This document shows positions 34,251-43,396 of a stretch of DNA of 64,000 nucleotides, piece by piece. The notes below the pieces were generated by a model. It was not told the DNA's origin. It saw nothing but the letters and a program-made list of their open reading frames with translations, and made no database searches. The position numbers were made by a program, and so were the translations under genes. The DNA is taken from contig NC_084940.1 in the NCBI RefSeq assembly GCF_958298935.1, positions 8,958,001 through 9,022,000 on the forward strand, given 5' to 3'. The stretch comes from Phragmites australis (lineage: Eukaryota; Streptophyta; Magnoliopsida; Poales; Poaceae). How positions within the stretch are numbered: the first letter of the stretch is position 1; every line of letters begins with the position of its first letter.

Positions 34251-35929
34251 GCTTTTGTTTTTTGACTTGTTGTAAATATGGGAGTGATCCCTCCGAATGG
34301 TTCTTTTTGAATATAATAGAAGTCTTTCTTCGGGATCGCAACTCCAATGTTTGTCGTCATGCTCGTGTTGATGTCTTTTCGCTTTTCACTTGATGTCCCG
34401 AGGAGTACTTAGCCGGAGCGAGCCCGACCTCCCCCCCCCCCCCCCCCGAGAGCGAAGTCGCCCCGACCACTCATCGTCCGAGTAGTGAGACCAATCCGCG
34501 CGTTCACCCCCCGAGCCCTCGTGAGTCCGCAGCAGCTAAGTCAAGAGACAAAGGCACAAACTTCCTTGCTCGGGAGATAGGTCGATCCAGCACAGAGCAA
34601 GCCACGACCAGTGAACACTTTCCCACTTTGTGACGACTCAAACAAGCAGACTGGAGACACGTACAGGCGGAAATGCGACCAAAAGTCCCCACGGTTTAGT
34701 GGTGTCCGGGCTAGGACGGACCAGACCGAGCACCGACAGCCCGCCACTAGGGTCTAGGAGATCCCGACCATTCTTTACTCAAGCGGTAGGATTACCCGAG
34801 AACCCCAGAGGCTCGGTAGTGTCCGGGGTACTGCCAAGCTAGCCGAACACCACGACCACCATGAAGGACTTTGGTCAAACATCGCCGTTCGTATGGTACA
34901 CCCGACTACTATTTGTTCTGTCGTTCTAGAAAAAGCGAGCACGTGGGCAGGGTTTTGTGCGCGAGGAGACCATCTTGCCAAACAGATTAGAATGCGAGGG
35001 CCCCGAGGATAACTCGGGAAATTTAGATTGCTGAGTAAGTAAGAATGTAAATTTGTATGACTCTAGCCACTCACCGGACAGCTGTCAGCTTTTCGGCCGA
35101 CCGATCCAGGAGGGGCATGCGCTCCGAGCTCAGGGTACCCGGGAACTTGGTTCCCTCGTACGGAGCGCTCGAGCACTGGAAAGCATGAGAGGGAACCAGG
35201 GGCCAGGCGGTCCTGACCACTCGTGCCCGAGCGGTAGGACTGCCCGAGGACCCTATAGGCTCGAGCAGCACCCTGGGCACTGAGACCCTTGCGGTCGGGC
35301 TGCTTTATTCTTGATTGTTGATCTGTAAGCTTTAGAAAATAGAAAAAGATTCTTTGTTTAGTGTGCTCTGTTAGTGCGGTAGTCATTACAGACTGCTCTT
35401 GTTTTTGACCTGATACCTCTCGAATACCCGGACCGGTGAAGTATACAGACAGAGGCATAACCCAGAGGTCCTATGGTTCAGTGGCGCCTGGGAAGGACTG
35501 ACCAGACCGAGTACCGATAGCACGCCCCTAGGGCCTAGGCGGTCCCGACCACTATTTGCTCAAGCGGTAGGATTACCAGAGAACCCCAGAGGCTCGGTGA
35601 TGCTTGGGGTACTGCCATGGCACCGGACACCACAGCCTACCACAACAGACTTAGGTCAGCGGCAACTGCCTGCGCGCATACCGATCGGGATTCTTTTATC
35701 AACAGGAAAAATGAGAGAGCATGTTTTTCTTGCACAATCGAGCATCTCACTAGACAGATTAAACATATAGATTTCTGAGAGAAAAATTGAAACAAAATTT
35801 AAGAAAAAGTGTATATTGACAATTTTGTACAAGATTGGGTGACTAACATGGTTGGTGGTAGCCCCCGGCCAACTTGGGCGGGAAGGGACCCCTGGCCTGG
35901 TTGGTCTGAGCACAAACATGTCTGCCTAG
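34251..35929. repeat. TAT 3' noncoding region with dispersed tandem repeats
   Basis: Two diverged copies of a segment of about 170 bp lie at about 34692-34862 and 35473-35645 (shared phrases GGTAGGATTACC, CCCCAGAGGCTCGGT and GGGGTACTGCCA). A partial third copy is at about 35205-35280. A run of 17 C residues occurs at 34431-34447. Repeats between integrase and the 3' LTR are a known trait of TAT elements. No coding sequence is supported. Confidence 0.65.
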
Positions 35930-37566
35930 GGGTAGAACTTGCACAGATGCTCGATGTTCCACGCGTTTGGGAGCAGCTGCCCATCCTCCGTAGCCAGCCG
36001 GAACGAGCCTTGTCGCAGGACACCGATTACGGTAAAGGGGCCTTCCCACATAGGGGACAGTTTATTCCTTCCTTCGCGCGATTGAACGCGTCAGAGAACT
36101 AGATCCCCAACCTCGAGTGATCGGGCCCGAATGTGATGCTGGTGATAGCGCTGCAGGCTTTGCTGATATCTGGCTGCTCGGACGGCAGCACGTCGCCGGC
36201 GCTCCTCCAAGTAGTCGACGTTGTCGCGCCTTCGCTGTTCCAGTTCGCCTTCGGAGTAGGCATGCACCCGAGGGGAGCCAAGAGTGAGCTCAGCGGGGAG
36301 GACCGTCTTGGCGCCATACACGAGGAAGAAAGGAGTCTCTCCGGTGGCGTGGCTTGGCGTGGTCCGATTGGCCCATAGCACAGCAGGTAGCTCGTCGATC
36401 CACCCTTTCCCGTGCTTTGCGAGCACGTCGTAGGTCCGGGTTTTGAGCCCCTTCAGTATCTCAGCATTGGCACGCTCGACCTGCCCATTGCTCCTAGGAT
36501 GAGCGACAGAGGCGAAGCAAAGCTTGATGCCGAGGTCCTCGCAGTAGTCCCCGAACAGGGCACTTGTGAACTGAGTGCCATTATAGGTGATGATTCAGTT
36601 TGGGACGCCGAAGCGACTTGTGATACCACGGATGAACTGAAGCGCCGTGTTTTTGGTAACCTTGACGACTGGGACCGCCTCCGGCCACTTGATAAACTTG
36701 TCGATGGTGACATAGAGGTACTCATAGCCTCCGATTGCTCGGGGGAATGGACCCAGGATGTCCAGCCCCCAGACCGCGAAGGGCCATGACAGGGGTCTGG
36801 TATGAAGAGCCTGAGCTGGCTGGTGAATCTGCTTTGCATAGAACTGGCACGCCCTGCAACGCCGAACCAACTCAGAAGCATCCTGGAGAGCTATAGGCCA
36901 GTAGAAACCTTGCCGGAAGGCCTTCCCGACCAGCGTGCGGAACGAAGCATGGTCACCGCACTCGCCCTCGTGGATCTCAGTGAGAAGCTCACCGCCTTCT
37001 GCCCGGGTGATGCATTTCAGGAGGACACCGTTCGTGCCGCGCCGGAAGAGACCCCCGTCTACTATGGCATAGCTTTTGGACTGTCGTGCAATCCTCTCGG
37101 CAGAGGCATCATCCCCGGGGAGGATATTTTCTTTCAAGTACCCTCGGATCTCATCGATACACGAGGCATCTTGAGAACCACCGGCAAGCGCAGCGCACTC
37201 ACCGGGCGGTGTCACCCTGATGGGATTCCCCACTAAGGGCGTCGCCTGGGTTTCCTCGAGTAGGCTCAAGGGTTCCCCTTCATCCTGGTCGGCAGGCAGG
37301 ACGGAAGGCCGTGTGAGCCTTTCTTCAAAGGTTCCAGTAGGGACACGCGCACGGGAAGAGGCCAGGCGAGAGAGGTCATCGTCCAGAGTGTTGTCGTGGT
37401 GAGATACGTGCCGTAGCTCCAGGCCGTCGAAGTGCCTCTCCAGCCTCCTGACTTCTGCCACGTACGCCGCCATCTGAGGATCCGTGTACTGGTATTCTTT
37501 GGACACTTGGTTGACCACCAGCTGGGAGTCTCCCTTGACCAGCAGGCGACGAATCCCAAGGCCCAC
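35930..37566 (-). pseudogene. TAT integrase and second RNase H, decayed
   Basis: From 37566 the minus strand shows the end of the archaeal-type second RNase H (VKGDSQLVVNQVSKEYQY). The integrase zinc-binding region follows (HEGECGDHASFRTLVGKAF, then CRACQ), then the core (WGLDILGPFPR, then GTQFTSALFG, then HPRSNGQVERAN) and the end EHLCKFYP followed by a stop near 35930. Two lesions lie together at about 36600-36580: a TGA, and Tyr in place of the second catalytic Asp (ITYNGT where ITDNGT is usual). Integration by this copy is impossible. Confidence 0.8.
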
Positions 37567-38400
37567 CGCGGCTCAGAGGCCAGCGATGAGGTCCTCATAC
37601 TCCGCCATGTTGTTGGTTGCTCGAAAATGCAGCTGCACGACGTACCGGAGTACTTCACCCATTGGGGAGGTGAGGACCACTCCAGCCCCCACGCCTTTCA
37701 GCGTGAGGGATCCATCGAAGTGCATAACCCAGTACCCGGGCGCGTCATGCCTGGGATATGCGGAAATTTCTTCATGGTCGATCTCGGGGATAGGCATCTA
37801 CTCCGTCACAAAGTCAGACAGCGCCTGGCTCTTGATCGCCTGGTGACTGACGAAGTGCACTCCGCCATATCCACCACCCACTTGACGATGCGCCTAGTGC
37901 CTTCTTGGTTCTGGAGGATCGGCCCCAGTGGATACGTAGTAACCATCGAAACCTTGTGCACCTGGAAGTAGTGGCGCAGCTTTTGGGAAGCGACGAGCAC
38001 GGTATAGAGCAGCTTCTAGGCTTGGGGGTACCTTGTCTTGGCATCTCGGAGGACTCACTGACGAAGTACACCAGTCGCTGTACACGGCGGGCCCGGACTG
38101 TGGCTTCACCTGAGGGCTTGTCACAACTCCCGAGCTCAGCGCCGTGGTCGGGGCTAGCCGAGTGCTCGGGCTCGACTCACTGGTCGGGAGGAGCCAGGTG
38201 CTCGGGCTCGACTCCCTAATCGGGAGGAGCCAGGTGCTCGGGCTCGACTCCCTGGTCAGGAGGAGCCGCGAGAACTGGGGACTGCTCCGGGGCGGCCGGG
38301 AGCTAGGACCCAGCACCTTGCCCCGAGCATTCATCACGCTCCACCACCAATACCATGCTCACGACCTGAGGTGTGACCGAGACGTAGAGTAGTAAAGGCT
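37567..38400 (-). pseudogene. TAT RNase H region, both domains, frameshifted
   Basis: The start of the second RNase H is clear at 37740-37573 (YWVMHFDGSLTLKGVGAGVV, then FRATNNMAEYE). Upstream, the connection and first RNase H (FVSES, then LRHYFQVHKVSMVTTYPLG) are spread over three frames with at least two frameshifts. A 36-bp minisatellite at 38150-38280 is inserted between them and the reverse transcriptase. Confidence 0.7.
38150..38280 (-). repeat. 36-bp minisatellite within pol
   Basis: A unit of about 36 bp (CGGGAGGAGCCAGGTGCTCG at its core) occurs about three and a half times. It encodes a 12-residue repeat on the minus strand (RESSPSTWLLPI and variants), so its length preserves frame. 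It lies in the linker between reverse transcriptase and RNase H. Confidence 0.75.
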
Positions 38401-39403
38401 CGTCCTCGGAGGGGGCCACCAGTACGGGTGGTGAGGAGAGGTATTTCTTCAAGTCGTGGAAGCCCTGCTCAGCCTCTGGCGTCCAGTCGAAGCGACCGAT
38501 CTTCTTTAGGAGTTTGAAGAGGGGGAGTCCTCGCTCCCCGATCTTGGAGATAAAGCTCCTGAGGGCCGCCATGCAGCCGGCAAGACGCTGGACTTCCTTA
38601 AGTCGAGCCGGGGGTTGCATCTCCTCGATGGCCCGGATCTTCTCTGGGTTGGCCTCGATTCCTCGGCTAGAGACCAAGAAACCAAGGAGCTTGCCCGCGG
38701 GCACCCCGAAGACGCACTTCTCGGGGTTGAGCTTCAAGAAGGTAGTGCGGAGACTGTTGAAAGTCTCGGCCAGATCTTCCAGCAGGGTGGCGCGGTCTCA
38801 GGATTTAACCACGAGGTCGTCGATGTAAGCCTCGATGTTGCGACCAACCTGCGAATCAAGGGTAATGCGCACGGCGCACTGGAAGGATGACCCAGCGTTG
38901 CGCAAACCGAATGGCATTGACACATAACAATAAGTCCCCACCGGAGTGGTAAAAGAAGTTTTTTCTTCATCCTCTATGGCCATGCGGATTTGGTGATAAC
39001 CAGAATTTGCATCTAAAAAACATAAAAGATCACACCCCGCGGTCGCATCTGCAATCTGATCTATGCGGGGTAAAGGAAAAGGATCTTTTGGGCAAGCCTT
39101 GTTTAGGTCGGTGTAGTCGACGCACATGCGGAGCTTGCCGTTGGCCTTCGGAACGATGACTGGGTTTGCCAGCCACTCGGGGTAGAGGACTTCTCGGATG
39201 AAGCCAGTGTCGAGGAGCTTGCTTACTTGCTCCCGGATGAACTCCTGGTGCTCAGGCGCCTGCCGCCGGACTTTCTGTCTCACCGATCCTGCGTCCGGGC
39301 GCATAGCCAGGTGGTGCTCGATCACCTCCCTAGGGATCCCAGGCATATCGGACTGCTGCCATGCAAACACATCGACGTTAGCTCGGAGGAAGGTGATGAG
39401 CAC
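38303..39403 (-). pseudogene. TAT reverse transcriptase
   Basis: Almost the full domain reads in one frame: KLLDTGFIREVLYPEWLAN, then VDYTDLNKACPKDPFPLPRI, then FLDANSGYHQI, then MPFGLRNAGSSFQ, and the active site YIDDLVVKS. A TGA directly after VVKS (about 38800) splits it. The remainder (LNPEKCVFGVPAGKLLGFLV) continues to 38303. The catalytic YIDD is intact, so this is the least decayed part of the element. Confidence 0.85.
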
Positions 39404-40310
39404 GCTTTCCTATTTGCCGCCCAGGTCGCCGCCGATTCGGACAACCTGGGAAGCATCTTCGCCCACCACGACCTCCTTTGTAGGAACAGAGGCATCGGCA
39501 GCGAGTCGGGGTTTGGATGAAGAAGGTCTCGGGCCCCTTGGGTGTCCTTCGACGTCAGCCCGAGCAGAGATCAAGGCCGAGTATAGCTGCTCGGCGCAGA
39601 AGACGGCGCTGCCGGTTTTGGCGGGCACGAAGATGGGGCCCGCAGGGCCCGGCATCTTGACCTTGAGGTATGCATAGTGTGTGACCACCATGAACCGAGC
39701 AAGCGCCGGGCGCCCGAGATTGGCGTTGTAGGGGAGGGGGACTTCCGCGACATCAAAGATGACGTTTTCCGTCCGGAAGTTATCCCGGCTCCCGAATGTC
39801 ACGGGCAGCTCGACCTTCCCGAGGGGTAGGGTGTGCCCGGGTGTCACCCTATAGAAGGGGAGCGACGGCTTTAGGCGCCTGGAAGGGACCTGCAGCTTTT
39901 CGAAGGCCTCTCGGGAGGTGAGGTTCAGGCCTGCACCCCCGTCGATCAGCACTCTATTGAACTTTATGTTGCAGATGGTGGGGGACACTACTAAGGGCAG
40001 TCGCCCCACGCCTGCAGTACTCGCGGGGTGGTCCGCCAGGCTGAACATGATCGAGGAGTCCGACCACTTCAGAGGCCTTGCGGCCTCCGTGCTCGGGGTC
40101 ACCGAGCACACCTCGCGCCGCATGGTCTTGACACAGCGGCGGGAGGAGGGTGTGTACGCCCCTCCATCGATGAAGGCGATGGTGTGCTCAGGCACCTGAA
40201 AGCCGAGCTCTTGGTTCTCTGGGGCAGCTCTGTCGCCGTCGCCCCTTCGGCGCTCTTCGCGGTCCTTCTGGCGCCGCTCGATGAGGCCTTTGACTGAGCG
40301 GCACTCCGTG
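39404..40310 (-). pseudogene. TAT protease region
   Basis: The frame 40195-39410 contains the aspartic protease site VLIDGGAGLNL and downstream LGRPALARFMVV, which is typical of TAT proteases between gag and reverse transcriptase. The open frame suggests little decay here. The boundary with gag, near a TAG at about 40328, is approximate. Confidence 0.7.
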
Positions 40311-41900
40311 AGGTCATGCCACTCGGTCTAGTGGATCTGGTACCACTTCCCTAGCTCGGGCATCGCAGAAGCGGGGGCCCTTGCAGGAGCAGGAGCCCTG
40401 GCGGGGGCCGGAGCCCTCGCAGGAGCTGGAGCCCTTGCGGGCGCGGGCCTGCGGTCGGCGGTCAGGCTCCTTGGCCGGCCTACGGGCAGGGCCCTGAGCC
40501 GGCATGACAGGGACAGCCTCGCGCCTTCTTCTCTTTTTCTTTTCCCGCCTGTCAGAGCGGGAAGGACCTGGATGATCGGCAGCGGGTTGCTCAGGGCGCG
40601 AAACGTGCTAAGCCCGAGCATCCTCCGCCTTGGCGCACTTGTCGGCCAATGCGAAGAGTTCCGCGGTGGTCTCGACCTTGTGCGTGCCCAGCTTTTCGAG
40701 GATCCGCTCGTTGCGGACGCCCTGTCGGAATGCGACGATAATGGCGTGGGGGGTTATCCGTGGGATGGTGTTGCAGACCTGGCTGAAGCGCTATATGAAG
40801 CACCGTAACATCTCCCCCTCCTGTTTTACGGCGTGAAGGTCGCACTCTAGGCCGGGGAGCGTGAATGTGCCCTGAAAATTTGCCACAAACTAGTGGCAGA
40901 GGTCATCCCAGGAGCCGATGGATCATGGGGGTAAGTTCATAAGCCAAGAACGGGCAGAGCCCCTCAAGACCACATGGAAATAATTGGCCATCACCTTTTC
41001 ACTGCCACCCACCGCTTGGACAGCGATGGTGTAGATTTGGAGGAACTCGACGGGGTCGATGGACCCGTCGTACTTCTCCGACAGTTCTGGACAAAACTTC
41101 GTGGGCCAGTTGACCCGACGGAGCTCACTAGTGAAGGCGTGGCAGCCTGTGCCGTACCCTGCCACGTGGGCAGCGCCCTTGGGCGGTGAACACCGGCGAG
41201 CCGAGGATCCCCGGCGGTCATGGGCCGGCATAGAGGAAACTTGGTCCTCTTCCTCGGCCTCATGCCGAGACTCCCGCTAGCGCTCAAGGGTGACGCGCGC
41301 ATCTTTAACGGCCCTCCGCTCATTGAGATGTAAGCGGAGGCCCTGTGCTCTGGTAGTGGCCAGGGGGGTGGCACTCCGCTTGGAGGCCCCCCGGCCAGTT
41401 CGGCCGCCACCTGAGGATGGGCCAGTCTTGGTTGTGCCATGGTGGGAGGTGGCGTGGGAACTCTCGGCCAGCACCTGACGGTGAGCCATGCCCACCAGAG
41501 CGGCCACCTCCTGAAGCCAGCGGCCTTCTGGGGTTTTCCCCGCCGCCTGGACGGGCGGGTGCCTGAGGAGAGCTTGCACCGCAAGCAGCGCGCTCCCAGG
41601 ACTGGCGTCGCCGAAGGCGAGCCTGCTCCGTAACGGCGCCTGGCGCTATCCAGACGTGGACCTCGCTGCAGGAGTTTCTGCCACCTGCTGAGGGTTAGGC
41701 GGTACGCTTGCAACGGTGGCGGCGACCCTGCTGGGCCCAGCGCCATGGTCCCCATGGGAGGGGAATGCTGTGCGGGCGGACCACGGCTGCTGCTGAGGAG
41801 CAGCAGCGACTGGGGCCTCTTACGCAAGGGGCTCCATTTCTTCACTGGAGCTGGAGCCAGTGTGTCGGAGACGATGGCCACCTGCCATTTTTTCTGCAGA
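40311..41900 (-). pseudogene. gag: TAT gag, decayed
   Basis: The capsid core is readable at 41231-40923 (RRVNWPTKFCPELSEKYDGS, then DPVEFLQIYTIAVQAVGG, then ARSWLMNLPP) and continues to about 40620 after stops (GEMLRCFIQRFSQVCNTIPR). The N-terminal half (41880-41277) is a low-complexity, charge-rich region in the same frame with stops. The C-terminus is Arg/Lys-rich with an Ala/Arg/Pro repeat around 40380-40440. The structural polyprotein of this copy is not translatable as one piece. Confidence 0.75.
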
Positions 41901-41930
41901 AAAATAAAACAAATTCAGGGATGTAACCCC

Positions 41931-41945
41931 CTACCTGGCGCGCCA
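41931..41945 (-). other. Primer-binding site (TGGCGCGCCAGGTAG)
   Basis: Two bases inside the LTR end on the minus strand lies TGGCGCGCCAGGTAG. The position is exactly that of a primer-binding site. I recall arginine tRNA as the primer of RIRE2/Ogre-type TAT elements, but I have not checked this match. Confidence 0.7.
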
Positions 41946-41947
41946 GC

Positions 41948-43396
41948 TGTCGGAGGGTGAACTCCTCAAGCAGGGTTCCGGAGGGACCCCCTTGAGATTC
42001 GGCCGGGGGGATGATTCTGAATCTGTTTTGCGGGTGAACTAAATGGGTGTAAATGCGATGCAGGTGAAATGGGATGATCGGCTGCAGAAGTAGTAAATGC
42101 TCAGGAGGTTTTTAGACAGGTTCGGGCCGCACTGAGCGTAACACCCTACTCCTGTGTGTATGCTATAAATGCTCTGGGAATGTCTCTTAGAGGTTCTACT
42201 AGGTTACAAGAATATTTGTCTAGCCTAGAGCTTCGGGCTCCTTGTTCTTCGGTGATCTGAGCTTCTATGCTTGTCGCCGGCTACCGAAGGTTCAATCGGG
42301 TCTTCCGCCGTCCTTCTCCTTTCTTCAGCCCTCTTCTCCGGGGAGCACACCCCGCCTTAAGTACCCGCCAGGGTGGTAGCGTGCCGAGAAAGGGAGAGCG
42401 CGATTTCCGAGGCGCCATAAATGGAAAGCAACCATCATGGACTGCTGCGCGAAGTGACAGGGAGGGTTGAAAACGCGCCCCCATCCGGTCCTATTCGTCA
42501 TCATGCCGTTCTTCAACGGGCGCCGCGGGGAGGGCCCACTGGGCAGCCACCGAGCAGCCCGGCCGCCCCGCTCGGTCAGAGCGAGTCTGACACAGTAGGG
42601 CGGCAGGCGGGGCGTCTTGGGCCTCGCGATGTTATCCCGAGGCGCGCCGGATAACGCGGGATGGCACCCGTGCATTAATGTCCCCACGCCTCCCTGCTAG
42701 GCCGTGGCAGGGACTGACACCGAGTGTGGTAGGAGCAGTTGGAAGTGACAGGCCACGCACCCTCTTAAATGCGGCATCGGGCCTTTCATTGGTTGACACC
42801 TCACCGCTAGACCTCTGTAGGGGCCACCGGCGAAGGACTTCTGAGGCCGTCGGGGAACCGAGTGCTCGGGGGTCACTGTTCACAGCCCTGGGCACTCTCT
42901 CCCGAAAATGCCCTTTCTTAGCCCTTGGGAAACCGAGTGCTCGGGGACCACTGTTCACGGCCCCAAGTACTCTCTCACAGAAATGGTTGTTCGGGTCCTC
43001 GGGGAACCGAGTGCTCGGGGGCCACTGTTCGCGGCCCCGAGAACTCTCTTCTGGAACTAACTTCCTCGGGTCCTCGGGGGACTCGGGTGCTCGAGGGCTA
43101 CTGCTCGCAACCCCGAGCACCCCCTTCCCGGTACTTGGCTTTCCTGGTCGTCGGAGGACTTAAGTACTCGGGGGCCACTGTTCACGGCCCCGGGTACTCT
43201 TTTCCCGGCACTTGATCTTCTTGGGTCATCGGAGAACTCGGGTACCCGGGGATCACTGTTTATAGCCCCGAGCACCCTCTCCCGAGATTTAGTCTTCTTG
43301 CGCTGCGGGGAGATAATCCCCGCAGGAGGGCGCCACGTGGCAACCTGCTGATCTGGCCTCGAAACTCAGGGATCCCTGGTTCCTGTGTCACCGATA
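41948..43396 (-). repeat. 5' LTR of TAT element
   Basis: The plus-strand ends are TGTCGGAG and CACCGATA, 1,449 bp apart. Its sequence matches the solo LTR at 49835-51295 along its length (for example GACAGGTTCGGGCCGCAC). The right terminus has ATA in place of the ACA seen in the solo LTR. A target duplication cannot be checked because the other LTR is missing. Confidence 0.85.
42850..43290. repeat. Tandem palindromic CCGAGTGCTCGG repeats in TAT LTR
   Basis: Six units of about 72-76 bp each carry GAGTGCTCGGGG-type and complementary CCCCGAGCAC-type motifs around an ACTGTTCACGG centre. The same array occurs at about 50745-51190 in the solo LTR. They can form hairpins and lie at the U3 side of the LTR on the minus strand. 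A regulatory role is inferred. Confidence 0.75.

Larger units (their letters stand above)
31506..43396 (-). mobile_element. TAT-lineage Ty3/gypsy element lacking its 3' LTR
   Basis: On the minus strand the order is 5' LTR (43396-41948), primer-binding site (41945-41931), gag (about 41900-40310), protease, reverse transcriptase, first RNase H, second RNase H and integrase (ending about 35930), then a repeat-bearing noncoding stretch. After that comes an extra gene on the opposite strand (31508-34250). Two RNase H domains and an antisense extra frame downstream of pol are recognised features of TAT elements (Grande, RIRE2 and Retand types). The 3' LTR is missing: the element stops where copia-derived DNA begins at about 31505. 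Many stops and frameshifts show it is inactive. Confidence 0.85.

Noticed and set aside
36133..38219. Plus-strand frames of up to 179 codons over the TAT pol region
   Set aside because: Antisense shadows of the integrase and RNase H coding sequence, with no conserved motifs; the real antisense gene lies further left.
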